Source: Channallabes apus (taxonomy: Eukaryota; Chordata; Actinopteri; Siluriformes; Clariidae). Taken from it: 64,000 nt of DNA. The notes beneath the pieces were generated by a model. That model did not search any database. It was not told the DNA's origin and was given only the letters and a program-made list of their open reading frames with translations. This document shows positions 14,301 through 29,300 of this stretch, piece after piece. The position numbers and the translations under genes were made by a program. The stretch lies in contig CM060118.1 in assembly GCA_030522415.1 (NCBI GenBank), positions 27,057,151 through 27,121,150 on the forward strand, written 5' to 3'. How positions within the stretch are numbered: the stretch's first letter is position 1; every line of letters begins with the position of its first letter.

Positions 14301-17300
14301 ATTTGTAAACTTTTAAATTGTCCAGTATATGGAAGTACTGAATGATTTTGTACATAATTATGCAGAAATTATAAACATGTATAACAAAATTGGTACAGCA
14401 TATAATCTGGTGTCTAAGATTTTTGCAGAGTACTGTATATATACATACAGTGTATATTATGATGTAGCACGACTGCTCTTTGTTCTATCTGTGTCAATAT
14501 AAACTAGTAATATTTAAAGTAATTATTCCAGTTTCCAAAGAAATTTCTTGCCAGGCAAATAAATTTTGGCATCTTTCTCAGATATTGTTGGTACAAGGGT
14601 TGGGTGTGTGTGGGAGAGATAGGGTGCGTGTTTATACTGGATTCCTAACATCCCTTCTTCCTGGCACAGAGGTGTAGTAAAGTGGGTTAAGGGTCAGACT
14701 CGGTGAATGAAACAAACATGCAGATTGGAGTCTCGAGAAGACCTTTATGAAGCTCGTATCACATGTGCATTGTATGACCTAAATATGAACAGGATACGAG
14801 GTTGGATGTGAGCAGTATCATGCACTATGAAAATAAAGACACTACGTGGAGAATTGACAACAGAATTATTTATTTAAAATGTATAGAGAATGTGGTGAAT
14901 ATAGAAGATGTTTTTGGTATGATGTAATTTGTAGATGAAATCTGTGGTGTGTGAGCTGATAGCTAGATGACACTGTGTGTCCTTTCTGCTTCTCCTTGAT
15001 GCACTTCTCACAGGAATTTAAATATTGGCAGTTTTTCTGTGTGTGTGTGTCTATTTTTAACCGTCAAACTGTGTTTCATGAAATATTTTAAGTATATGTC
15101 CGGAGCTACTGTAATAATACGTAATTCTGCAGTGATTGTAAATAAACGCATTTGGGAAGTTACTAGCCTGGGTTTGTGTTTAACCCTTGCACTGTTGTTT
15201 TTTTTTTTTTTTTGTAGCAAGTGTGGCACTTTACCTCCAGAAAGCTGCTTCTTCAGCCTTATCTGCAGTACGGGATCCTTCATGGGTAAGTATATGTTTA
15301 TTACACACATCATGAGCAGATCATTTGAAGATATTATGTCTCCTTGCAATGCTTTTTCAAATAATTAGATCAAGATATGCAAGAAATATGATTGTATTTT
15401 AGCAATACATGGGACACCTTGTACTTTACATTTAGGGTTCCTAGCAATGCTAAAGTCATAGCTAAACATGACAAAAAGAGTGTCATGTATAAGAAAAAAA
15501 ATAATCAGACATTGAAAATCAGACTACAAAAAAAATAAAATTGCATGTTGTGGTTTAGTCTTGATATGAAGTTTATATAACCTAATAGAAATAAATGTGA
15601 AGTGCTTTTGAATATCCTACATATACAAGACTGTGTGTCTACAGTAGGTTAGCCCTTCATGGTATATAATGCTTTTGTTATATAATATACACTGTTTGGT
15701 GAGACAGTGTATATAATGCCTTTAGATGTATGAAAATGATCTTCTGTGCACAGCCATTTTCAACTCTTTCCACTGGTTTTCCTTGGGATTTATATTTTGG
15801 CTCTGACTTGTCCATTCCAAAAGACAGATCTTTTTCTTCTGAAGCCATTCCTTTGTTGACTTGGATTTGTGCTTTGGGTTGTTGTCGGGCTGGAATGTGA
15901 AAAATCTTTTTGTTTCAGCTGGTTAAGATGCCTGCAGGTTTCGTGCCAAAATAGATTGATATTTAGAAATATAACCCTAGGAAAATTGTGTAACTATTTT
16001 TTGTGTGCAACATACATTAGTACATGTGATGAATACAGGCATAGTTATCACACGAAGGGAGTGACTAGTACTTGACAGATATTCCTGCAGTTTCTTTACT
16101 GTTGTCGTCAGACTCTTGGCAGCCTTACTGACACATTTTCTTCTTGTCCTTTCCTCTGTTTTGGAAGGACATTCTGTTCTTAGTAATGTCACTGTACTGC
16201 CCCATTTTTACCACCTCCAGTGTTCTGTGTTACAGCTAATATTTTGACAATTGTGTGTTCCTCTGTGTTGATAGATAGCATTTTTCACAAAATGAATCTC
16301 AACATATGTGCAGGTCATTCAAGTTCTTCCAGTCTCCTAGTCAAAGCATTTCCTTATAAACATTGCTTTGTGCATGTTACTAAATCCTAACTTGCTGTGG
16401 ACAGAGCTTTTAATGCTGTACAATACAACTGTGTGCTTCCAACATTGTAGCAAAACTTTGTGGAAGAGTCACATAGTCAGGTGTCCACATTCTTTTGGCC
16501 ATACAGTGCATTCAGTCACTCCTTCACTTTTTTTTTATACTTTATTGCATCAGATAAAAAAAATTGGCTATTAATGTACCTAAAATTGTTCATTATGATT
16601 ACATGAAAACATGTTATTAAGTATATCTAAAATGTACTAAAAATCAAAACTGAAATCTCTTGGTTAGATAACATATTTAGATCCTGTATTCAGTACTTTC
16701 TAAAAGCTCATTTGGCAGCTCTTTGAGACTTTTTTGGGTAAATTTCTAACTGGATGTGGGCAGTTTTTTTCCTTTACAGAATAAATGTGCAGATTTACAG
16801 TATGGCCAAAACATCCTTAAATTTGATTAAATGTTTAACATTTAAGTATGCAAAATCTAAAGGAGTCAATATTTTCTGTAGAAAGAATGTTTCTCTTTTA
16901 TTTTACAAAATTTCCACTTTTAATTAACTAAAGTCTGTAAGTTACAGCCATGTAATGGCAGCACCCATAAACATGTCTTATCACCTTTGAATGTGCCATG
17001 TGTTTGGCTAACAGTTTTAACAACACTTGTATATTGGTCTGTGTTGATGGATAGCATTTTTTCACAAAAAGAATCTCAGACATGCTTTACAAGCTTTTTG
17101 TGAACCCTGGCCTCAGCAGTTGAATGAAAATGTCAAGGTTTCAAGAAATTCTACAGAAACAACTGATCTCTTTTTAGCATTTGAATATTGGCATTTGTAA
17201 TTATAGCCTTTATAATTGTATTATAAAAAGGGCCTGCACATACAGTACATAGCTTTTTATTTATATACATATATATTGTTTTTTAAATAAGTTTTTCCAC

Positions 17301-20300
17301 TTTGTTGGCTGCTATTTAACATTAAAGGTGGATTTGACATGATTTATGAGCTTTTTTTTTTACATGAATAAAAACAGATTTTTTTATATTTAGTGTGTCT
17401 GTGAAAATTATATTATGATTTCAGGTGCACTTTGAGCAATAAATTTAATGTAAGATGTTACTGTTGATTGTGAAGATTTTACTTCACATGAAGCAATTGT
17501 GGTAAAAGCAAAGCAGCTTTCAAAAGCTTTTAGGGACAACATACATAAATAACCCATAAATGGAAAATACTACACTCAAATTTTCTGTACAGTTGGTTCA
17601 AAAATATGCAGGTCAGAAGGCCACAGAACACACAACACACTCTCGGGCTAAAGAGAAGGAAGGTGACAGAGAAGAGTTATTTGAAAAGAGTTGCAGTAAG
17701 ACCTGAAAGCAGGAGAACAATAAGCAGTGAACTGCACCATGTAGTTATCTCTATTCCTAAACCCTATACAGAATTCTTCTGCTAAAAAAAGAATCACAGA
17801 AAGCGAAAAAGTTGAAACAAAAATAAATCTCAGTAATTATGGAGTAATTTAACTTGTCATTTTTATAAAAGAATGTTTTTATACATATGATCTTAAGATC
17901 GCCATATTTTTATATTGTTACAAATAATTAAAAAATGATAAATAAGGAAGATGTTAGTGGAAAGTGCACACATGCTGCTGCTCTGTGTTCAGTATGCCAT
18001 TTGGATGAATAAGGGCCAATGTGAGTTTTGCTGTTGTGAAAACTTAAAAACACAAATCATAAGGAACAATGTCATATTTGAGTTAGATCTTGTTGAAGTG
18101 TAATTGTAGATTTTTATTCCCGAGAGTTAAAAATGTGCCTTGAACTGTGCATTTTCAGTCATAGTTCAACTTGCTAAATATGTCAGGGAAGGTGGTATTT
18201 AACATACCCAGAGTCTGTGGCAGCCAGGTGTGTCTTTTACTACACGTCTAAGAAGCTTTTTGTGAAATATAACCTTTGACCTATACAATTTAGCCTGGCA
18301 GTAATCTCTATAGCTAATGAGGTCTATGGACACTTTCAGTCGGTCAAAGCATGGCTCCGTTGCAGGAAGACATGGCCCTGCTATTTCTGTGTTGGGCCTA
18401 TTACAGTAAAGCTATAGAGCTTTGGAGGAAGAAACAAGATGATATTTTTGTCCACAAACACAAACATTTTCCCCATTATATCAGTATTATATCATAATAG
18501 TCACTTATCTGATTCACGGATATGTTGGTGCATTTCGGACAGAGCATACAAGCTTAGTTTGCACTAACCCCAACCCTAGGTAGTCAATTTCTACTATTAT
18601 ATCACATAGTAATAGTATTACAACATTCTTGGAGCTCATACCAATTACAGTAAAAAGCAGTGTCAGTGATGACAGACTGGAAAAATTAGGCTTGCCTAAT
18701 CATGTTTTGGCAAGTTGTTTATGTGGGGGAAGCAGTTTCATTCTGATATCAATAGGTTGCCAGAACCGAGATAAACAAGTGACCATTGGCATACAAAAAT
18801 GTTAGTCATTAAGCATTCTGAAGCACTGCATTGTTTTTTTTGGAGTCACAATGCAAGATAAACCTATACAAGAGGACTTTCTAGGAATGGTTGTCCAGTT
18901 TGTGGAGACAGTACACTAGCAGAATTAATACTCTTCTTGGTATGTAGATATCTAGAAGGACATCCTTAAAGGAGCTGCTCTTGCTCCCTTCTTTGCAGGT
19001 TACATAATAATCACTGTTTTTCACTCTGTGGTGGAGCTCTCTCTGAAACGAGTGGAGCACAGGAGGAAACATCCATCAACATTAGAACACAATAACAAAG
19101 CACCATAGGAGCTGACCCAGGTCTCTGGAGACACACAGGGACCTATCATCATACTATAAAACACTGCTTCACTCCCATCTTTCTTGATTCTGCATGGTCA
19201 CTGGCTGTACCTGGGCAGAGTCCAAACAGACACAGAGAGACGTGCAAGCCCTAAATTATCATGACTCTCTTAACATGCTACATATTGCACTTGCCCATTT
19301 GGCCACACGTTTGTTTTTTGACACTATTTGGAGCATTAATGTTTTTAATTTACAAGAGTATGTTGTCAGTTTTTGTAGTTTGTCTGAAGAAAATTGTGAA
19401 AATGTTTTTTTGCTTTTTTAATACAATGCTATTTGCTTAGTTTTGACAGTGACTCCCAAGCCCCTTTACAGTGATTTAAGAACGTACACCATATTGCCAA
19501 AAGTTTGATGACACCTGTCTATGCGTATTTTCCAATTTAGTTCTCCTTTTGGAGAAGTATTTTGGATTTTGGGGTGTGACTGTGAATATTAGTCTATTCA
19601 CCCACAAGTGTATTAGTCATGTGATGTCAGGCTCTGATATTTGGTGAGGAGACAAGGGGTGCCGTCCTTTGTCAATTTTGGGCTCTGTGCAGGTCTTTCA
19701 AGTTCTTCCAATTCCCTAGTCATTTGTTTTTTGCTGTACAATACAATTGTGTGCTTCCAACATTGTGGCAAAACTTTGAGGAAGAGTCACATAGACAGCT
19801 GTGATGGTCAGGTGTCCACATACTTTTGGCCATACAGTGCATTCAGATGCTCCTTCACGTTTTTTTGATACTTTATTGCATCAGATTTTGGCTATTAATG
19901 AGCCTAAAATTGTCTATTCTGATTACATGAAAACATGTTATTAAGTTATTATCTAAAAATGTACTAAAAATCAAAAACTAAAAAATCTCTTTGTTAGATA
20001 ACATATTCAGACCCTGTTTTCAGAACTTTCTAAAAGTATATTTGGCAGCACTTACAGCTTTGAGACTTTTTTGGGTGAATTTCTTTGCACACCTGGATGT
20101 GGGCAGTTTTTTCCTTTACAGATTAAATGTGCAGACTTATGGCCAAAACATCCTTAAATTTGAACAGTTTTAATGAAATGTCTAACAATTAAGTATAAGA
20201 GTCAAAATTTTCTGTAGCTTATTTAGAAAGAATGTTTCTCTTATGTTTTATAAAATTTCCACTTTGAATTAACTAAAGTCTGCAAGTTATAGCCATGTAA

Positions 20301-23300
20301 TGGCAGCACCCATAAACATGTCTTATCAACTTTGAATGTGCCATGTGTGTGGCTAACACAGTTTTAACAACACTTGTAAAACACTTGTCTTTAAAAAAAT
20401 GTTTACTAATCTTTCCCCAGTCAGTTAGATGGCATCAGCTGTGAATGCCTGAGCGATGCAGAAGATGGTGCAGTGCAGACGCCGCAAGCTCTGTTACAGT
20501 AAAATTGGAGTATTACTTAGAGGAGAACTGCTTAATGTGCCTCAAGCAACTTTTTAAAACTTAGCATAGTTGGAATATATTTTGAATGGGATGCCAGGCT
20601 ATGAAAGTGGTGTACAGACCACTTTTTTTTTTTTTTTTTTTTTCAAATTTTAAACATGTCCATAATAGTTCTCACAATATAGATTTGTTCAGATATATTG
20701 AAATTAAAGTGGCAAAGCCCTGACAACTGTTACAGCTAGGCATGAGACATATATAAAACATAGATGAAGTTAATTAGTTTTTCTGAGGTTTCATTTCTGT
20801 TTAATTTTAATCACCAGCTCAGCCTCTTCTAACACAATAGGCACTAGAAGTAGGAGGTTGTAGCCGAGAGGGCACGAAGTTTGCGAGTGGGAACCTTACG
20901 TGCTTAATTAAAAGTCCAATCTAATCATAGCATGCGACACACTCGTGCATTTCAGGTTCATCAGTTTGGATGATATTTTTTTCTTGTTAAATGTTAGTAG
21001 ACTGATAGCTTCACTACCAGCAGATACTGATGTAAGAGACAGAGATGCAGCCTGCAAAAGATAAGATAAGATAAGATATACTTTTATTCGTTCCACAGTT
21101 GGGACATTTCAACAATACAGCAGCAAAGAACAATGTGCAAACATAAAGTAGTGACAATTCCATTTATAAAGACAAAAAGAGAAAAATAGACATAATCAAA
21201 AATAAATAAATAATTTATACACAGTACAGTGTATAAATACAAAGGGGGAAAAAGCAATACAACACATTATTTACACTTAATCAAATTGCACTAAGTAGTT
21301 CAGACTTTACAATTTAAGGTATACATTTTCCATATTATTAAAGGAATGCATTCTTTAAAATCAGAGCATAGTAACATAACTGAATTGTTTTTACAATTAC
21401 AACTATACCATTTGTAACATTTTGTAAAACATACGCACCTTCTACCAACCGATTTTTTTGTTAAATAGCATTGTATTCATGAATTAATTCAGTGCTTGAC
21501 TACATGATTTTAGTCAATGCATTTGTTAGTGCATACTAGACAGCATCATGTTTGTCCTAAATTTATAAGTAGTTTAGTAGACTGGTGTTGGATAGATGGC
21601 TCACAAATAAACCTGTTGGCCTTTCACCATCTGAGTGCCTTATTCCCTGCCTCTGGCTCTGACCCAACCCCTTAGTCTTTTAGGAGGAAACGATGAAAAA
21701 GCAAGACTGCTGCATTTGTTTAAAGTCAAACGCAGGGTTATTTGTCTCTGAGGTGTGGTTTGAGCTACACAGGAAAATGATGATGGCCAACAGCAGCATG
21801 TGTCATAGTGTGCCACCCCCACCACCCCCCTCCATTTCCGGCTTTCTCAGGACAACAATTCAGCTCTAGGAAATGTGCACACACCCTTGCCTCTTCAAGG
21901 TATTGTATTGACCTTTGATGGTCTGCAGTGCAGTGGTTGGCCCCATGTCAGTTAGACCTGGCAGATGTGTTTTGCTGTACCATCATTTCACTGATATATT
22001 TAGTTCGCTGTGAATAGTGAGGTGTGCTAGATTTACACTCGTTTCCTGTTGCTGTATTTGCTATGTGTCCTTCTTTGTTGGCGAAAGCCACAGCCTATGT
22101 CTGTTACTATACCTTCCGAGAACAATGCTCTTGAGAGCTCGCTCCAAACAACATTCTAAGCTAATGGTGTAAACAAGCATTTTTTAGCTACAGATGGGCT
22201 TTGTTAAAAAGATAAAGGCTAATTTCCTTTGCCCGGACGTGCTGTTTCTTTTTCCATGCTTGTAACTACTCTTAAATTATTTAGGCTCTGACAGGAAAGT
22301 GTGATGCCCACACACGTTCTCTTATGGTGCTTCTCCCGTGAAGTACAATTTAAACAAGACATCTGTGGGTACTGTATCTGTGAAAATTTTTTTATCTGTT
22401 TCCTTTAAAGACTGTGAGATTAATGAGGCTGTTACTGGCATTAAGACATTAGTGGCTGTTTTTTTTCTTTGTGGTTTTTTCTAGCTGCCCAGCTCCAGTT
22501 AACCCTCAAATTAAGCATTAACTCAACAAAGTAAACAGCAGAGCACACCAGAGCGAATGGACCCATATAAGAGCTCTAAGCACATAACAATCAACCTTTT
22601 TACCCCTGCTGTAGGCCTCTTTTCCCTTCCCGCCACCTCATACCCTCACTCTTCCAGGAAAAAATGAATAGTTTCTGGGGAAACAGCAGGCACAAGTTTT
22701 TGTCATGCACAATCTGGCACAGACAGCGCAGACCAGGCAGAAATGTACATAACCAGTGCAAAGATTCTGTCCACATAGGATGATTAAAAAAAGGAAAAAA
22801 TATTGGGAATTAAATGTAAAATCTAAGGATTATGTCTGGAATGCTTTTAGGATATAAATGCTAAATTGTGTTATAGGCATTATTAAAACAGCATCTAGCT
22901 ATATATTAAGCCAAATCTATTTTTCTCTTCTTTGTGATTTTTTTTCTCTTTCAGTGATGGTGATCGTTTTGCTGCATTATGCTCACGTGATTGAAAGACG
23001 TCAGAACTGCGTGTTAAACATGGCGAGTCTCTCCACTGGCTGGATCTGTTCAGTGGGACTCATCATGGTGGGCAACTTCCAGGTGAGAACAGTTGGGCGT
23101 TGCATATACAGTATCAGTGTATCATAATTTGTAATGAAAAATAACATGCAGAATGTACTTCAGCCTAGTTTGTACATAATTTTATGCTTATAAAAATGCT
23201 TAGGTTTATGCTTATAACTAAATTCAGACATGTATTAATTAAAACAAACTATGATGTGCGGTTTACATCATGTTTATTATGGAAGTATAATAGTGACAAA

Positions 23301-26300
23301 ATTCCTCAAAGCAAAATAGCAGGTTGAATTACATGAACTGAAAAAAACTTATTGCAATACAATGTTAGAATTTTTCTGCACTGCAATTTGATCTGAATTT
23401 AAAAAAAGTCCTTAGAGCATTTGCAATGTTTGAATTTTTTGCTACTGCAATTTATTGTGGTTGTATATTTCCAGTGAAAATGTAATTCAAGCATTTAAAG
23501 GGTTAAAAATACAATCTTTATTATTTTTCAATCTTACAAATTCAGGTCGACAAAATTCAGGTCATAAAATTCAAGTCGCTAAAATGCAGGTCTCCACATC
23601 CGGGATATCACAGGAAGAGCAGTGGAGTGCCGCGTGCTGCTGTCCGTGCTGCAGGGTACTTTAAAGTGTGTAGCAGGCTGGGTTGCCAGTTGCACAATAA
23701 ACGGTTAAAATTACACCCCTTCCGTAAACCCTATATTCAAAGCAAAGTCGGCGCTATTTCATTCACACGTGAGAGCGTTTGAGTGTTTTAACACATTACA
23801 CCCTTTACACCCTTACACCCTTTATTGTGCAACTGGCAACCCAGCCTGTTAGTTAAGAGTGCTGCGTTCCGATCGGTAAGTAGTTTCAGAGAAGTAGACT
23901 GCACAAGGAGCAGGAAGCACACTTTAAAGTACCCGGACCGACACGGAGTGCCGATTGCTGGGGCATGGACCGCAGCAATCTGCACTCCACTGCTCCACTG
24001 TGATATCCCGGATGTGAAGACCTGCATTTTAACGACTTGAATTTTATTACCTGAATTTTTGCAACCTGAATTTGTAAGATTGAAAAATAAGGAAGAATGT
24101 ATTTTTAACACTTGAAAATATTTTTGAACAGCAATTTAGTAACTTGAATATTTTTTTAAATATATTTTAAATGCTTTAATTATATTTTCACTTGAAATAT
24201 ACAACCGCAATAAATTGCAGTGGCAAACATTTCAAAAATTGTAAATGCTCTATGGATTTTTTTTTTTCAATTCAGATCAAATTGCAATGCAGAAAAATGC
24301 AAACATTTTTATTGCAACACATTTTTTTCAGTTCATGTAATTCAACCTGCTTTTTTGCTTTGAGAAATTTTGGCCTTCTCATTTATGCTGTTACCCCTCA
24401 GCCAATCATGTAGCAGGAGCCTAATACACAATTATACAGATGCACATCAACTGCTTCATGGTATTTTTCATATGTCAGAATGAGGAAAAACCCATGTATG
24501 GTTTGAGTAATTTAGAAATTACTGATCTTCTGGGATTTTCTCACACAACAGTTTACACAGAATGATGGAAAAAAAAGCACTGAGTGGGTGACAGTTCTGT
24601 GGGTGAAAATGGCTTGTTGGTGAGAGAGGTGAAAGGTCAGTCTGCTTTAAGCTGACAGGAGATAACTCAAATAAGCACTCTACAACCATGGGGACCAGCA
24701 CAAACAAAATCACACCACGGTCAAAATCACTAAGATGACACCTCTCCCGTCAGGCTGATGTTTAATCTAAATGTTAACTGAAGCTCTTGACCTGTATCTG
24801 CATGATTTTCTGCATTGCAGCTGCTTGCCACATCATGTGGACAATAAGTGTATGTTATGTAAGTTAAAAATGCTAGCTGCAGATTCTGAAATGCTTGTGT
24901 TCATGCCACAGTGTTGTCTCCAGTTTGGGGACAGAGTTTTGGCTGGCCTAATTTGAATAGGGAAAGGAATCTGTGTGTAGCACGTCAGTGGCACCCAGGT
25001 GTAACCTATATCTGTGCTTTCGTTCTTAAGCTCATCGTCAGCAAAACGTGCCAAAGATGCTTGTTTCTACCAGTCCTAGGAGGTCACAGTCAACCATTCA
25101 TCGATATAAATATTTTAATATTTTGTTCTACTTTCTTATAGTTAAGCTATTTATTTATTTCTTGCCTCTTTTCTATTTCTCGTTCTTATTTCTTGTTAAT
25201 TGTTTAAAAAAAAATTAAGGTCACAGGCGGTCGTATTAGCATTTCACTGCACCTTTTTTTTAAATCTACGTTCAACTCCTATATAGTACCTTGGTGTACA
25301 GTTAAAATAACATGTCAGTGTTCTAATATTTAGAGATCTGAATGTGCATCTCAATTGTAAAACCTTCAGTTAATTTTAGGTGTGGTGCATAGCTACAAAC
25401 TGCATTCCATGATTTTAATCTGTAGCTTGTATTGTTATTATACTGCAGGTTATGTATGTAAAGTTTTAAAATCTTAGGCCGAGTTCTCATGCACATGGGT
25501 ATCCATCTATATATCCACCTAGGAACCTCTGTAGTCCAACTAGGACAATGGTGACCATTGTATTTATTTCCATTTTTTGCAACCTTGGTAGGACCTCCGG
25601 TCAACATTCACACACTAAGGGCAAATTAGGAACAGCAGTTAGCCTAATCTGCATGTCTTTGGATTGTGGGAGGAAATCAGAGTACCTGGAGGAAACCCAC
25701 CGAGCACAGGGAGAACCTGCAAACTACATGCACAAAGACTTCAAGGGGGGAATTAAACCTTGACCCTGGACGTGCAAAGTGCTAACCACTGAATCATCAT
25801 GCCGCTTGTAAGAAAAGCATGCATGTCAAGGCATGTTAAACCAACAGGTGGGGATAAAACCCTAACCTAAAGCCATTTTGGCCAATTAGAACCCTGAAAA
25901 AAATTAGAACCAAGTATCTCATTTTGACATTGAACACAGACTAATCCTCTTACAAGCCAAAAACCACACTGAAAATGAATTTTCTAAATAGCTTCCACCT
26001 GTAAGGAGTTTTCCAATAGGTCAATTTTTCAGTGACCTAAAACAGAGTTTGTGTGTGGACGAGGCTTAATCTTCTGTTAAAGTTTGAGTACCTGTTCATC
26101 TAAAGGTCTCTGTGCTCCCTGACTGTGTATTGTACATATTGTGCTAAATGTGGCTAGATGTTTATGCGCCACTGGAAGAACAACTTGACCTACAGTAATT
26201 GGTGTAGATGAATGCAGCTGTCCTGTTTAATGTGTTACACTTTAACCCATTAGTAGGGAATCTATTACTAGTCTGCTGCTTTGTTTTAGATTGTGCTTAC

Positions 26301-29300
26301 ACATACAGCACACGTGTATGCGAGAAAGTGTTCGGTGCTTCTTATACTCTACCCCTGTAGCTATTATTCTTTCCCTTACCTGAGATGAAGCTCTACTCCG
26401 TCTTACCGTACTTCTGCCTTTGTGGTTGCTGTTGTTGTTGTTGTTGTTGTTGTTGTTTTCCCTTTTCTCCAGGACTGTTAAATCAGAGCTGTTGTTCACA
26501 CATTCATAAGAGACTCCATAATCCTTTTGGGTGATCGAGAATCTATCTACAATTATTCATGAATCAGTGTTGGCCCTTTAGTGATAGAGTTTTAGGCAGC
26601 TGTAATGTTTGGACACTTGGCTGAGTGCCCAGCTTGCAAGCAATGCAGGGAGGTCGGCCAATAGGGCACCAGTCAGACATTTTTATGGGCCAGTTGCCAT
26701 AGAGACAGAAGGGGCGAGCAAGTTCTCCTTCTCATGGTATAACCGTCCACGTCCTAACTATAAAAATTCATCAGCCGGTTGTCTGAGACGGTATACTAAT
26801 TGAAAGTCTGTGTGTATCCCTGTCTGTATTTGCAGGAGAAGACTCTGGCACATTACTTCCTCAGTCAGTCTTTTATTTACATTGCTGTTTTTATGATATT
26901 CCCTTAGTGCTAATTTGGTCTTATTTAAATGTTTAGAGATTCTGCATTTGTACTGCTTGACACGTTCAAAGATTGTGTTTCATTTTGGGAATGATTACTA
27001 CAGTCTTGTGTGTCTCCAGGACATTAAAATCTCTTATTTGCATTGATGTCTCTACGTGTGGAAAGCAGCGCTCTGTGCCAAGCACAAGAGTTCCATGTTT
27101 GGTTGGAATACATGAAGTCTGCAAACCATTAAGTCTGAATGTGTGTTTGTCTGGGAACTCTTCCACACAGAGATCTTTAAGAGGGATATGTGTACACAAC
27201 CAGTCTCTGCTTACTCGTCTGCTCACGTGACTACTACCTGCCATATAGTGGTCCAGTGCAAGGTCTATTAACACAGACTGAAATGTGAGTAGAGATTCCA
27301 GCTGCCAAATAACCCCCCACCCTCCACCCCCTAACCTCTTCATAGAATTGAAGCTGATTCCTGGTAATCATTTTGTTCCCATAAAGTTTTGACAAAGCCT
27401 TATTTCTGAGTTGAGCTTTAAAAGGACTTATACAACCCTAGTTAGGATTTATTTTGAAGAATTGAACTATTGTGTCCTAATAGCCTGGTGAATAGATAGA
27501 CTCTAGATTGCCATCTGACGGAATGAAAACAAAATACATGATTTCGTTTTAGTATCATTTGTTACGAAATAGGAGAATTTGCTCTGTGCTTGAATGAGTC
27601 ATAGGTGCTGCGTGTGTCTGTGTTGAGTTTGGAATGAGAAACATCGAACAGACACGGGAGCCAGAGCGGGAAAATGAATTCTGGACAACACATCTGCACC
27701 TCATCATCCAGCCCGCGTGTACTTTTCGAGCATTCCACTGTAGATGCTCGCCATGCAGGATGTCAGTATAGCCAACTCGTTAACTTCAGTCACCAGACAC
27801 GTGATATGTGTTATTCCTTAAGGGAACGTTATATAATAGATCCTTTTGTCTGTACTTTTACCAAACATTTATAAATAGACATTCCTCCATTATCCTAAAA
27901 AAGGGGAAAAGGAACCGAGAAGAGATGGGATGTGTGTAGGTACAGGTGTGCAAGGTGTGAGGAACTGCAGATTTGAACAAACCTGCCTGTGCATGTTATG
28001 AAAACAGTGCCACGTTGCACATTCTCCACCATCATTAGTGACATTTATAGCTTTTCAAAACATACTGCAGATTCCCCCCCCCTTCTTTGTTACTAACAAG
28101 ATAGATAGACATCTACATAAACCATACTTTCCTGACCGGATTTTTTTTTGTGTAAGTCTGTGTAGTACAGTACGTTACTTGTATATATCCCTCTAGATCC
28201 ACTTTGAATAAAACCAGTAAATTGATCCAGCTTGTTCTGCAACATGGGATGAGACTGTCTAGATTTTATCAATGTACAAAAAAAGCCTTTTTAGACTTAG
28301 TAAGGTGGCTTATTTATGAGTCACTTCCTTACATGTTAAAACGAAACCTCTCATATCAGGTCTGCTCAGTGCAACTTTTTTAAGAGGAACTCATGGCTTG
28401 TGAAATGTGCCTGGGACTAACTGAACACATACTGTAGATGTGTAAGCTTCTTTTGGAAGCTCAGTAGCAGAAGATATCCAGTAATGTGTAAATAAATACA
28501 GAAGACATGCACAGTTCTTGTGGGATTTAGCACCATTTACAGTTATGGGTTAGAGAGTTTAAGCTGTAGGAGTAGTTCTTTGTAAAGCCTAGCATGTGCC
28601 AAGTTATGTAGTAGAAAGATCAAAAGCAATAAGTGAGCTCTGCTGCTCTCTGCTGGCAGGGTTAACGAGCGGCTCATGGACCTACGGCTCAAAAGTAATT
28701 TGAACATAGATTGCTGACTTAAAGTTAACGCCACATTTCTGTGCCTTAAAGGCGTCGACTTCATCTGCTTGGCATTTCAACATATATAGATAGCGTATAG
28801 TTATCATCTATAGGCGCCTGTTGATCTTTCATAATCAGCCCATACAGACTTGTTTGAAATGTACTAACTGGGTTTGTTTCCGTTCCACAGCTTTGTGTAC
28901 TGAGCACTGAAAATAACTTCCAGAGAAGTCTGTCCAGGCTGTAATTACCTCATGCGCTGCATGCTGCTTTTAACATACTTTTGGGAAAAACTGCTTGCAC
29001 GTCACTTGGGAACTTTATGTGAAGGCTATTTTTAACCGTCTCTGCCTCACATAAACCACAGAACCTAAATAATGCTGAAAGCTAACTTAAACTGTTCATC
29101 AGGACATGATGCCACCATGACACAACATACACAGATGAAAATACTAAAATACTATCTTTTTTCACATTCGTGTGTGTAGGGCGAGTGCAGGTGGTCATGT
29201 GATGTATTGATGCTTATATCAATACCTGTTGAACAGGAAAATCAATTCAAGTAGTTAAAGAGTAGATTCTCTCATTTTATTTTCTTAATGTTAATGTCAA

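Larger units (their letters stand above)
8860..15217 (+). other. tmem150a: tmem150a intron 4
   Basis: The 6.4-kb intron contains a mariner relic (9240-9780), an AT microsatellite (11353-11391), a Tc1 relic (12800-13735) and Tc1-type terminal motifs near 14080 and 14420. The remaining stretches (9830-11340, 11400-12780, 14450-15217) show nothing I can identify. Confidence 0.7.
15286..22954 (+). other. tmem150a: tmem150a intron 5
   Basis: The 7.7-kb intron contains a DNA-transposon relic near 15730-16200, a direct duplication (16309-17035 and 19673-20380), a MITE (19484-19840) and a GATAA-repeat tail (21055-21080). Stretches 17100-19480 and 21300-22950 hold nothing I can name. Confidence 0.7.
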
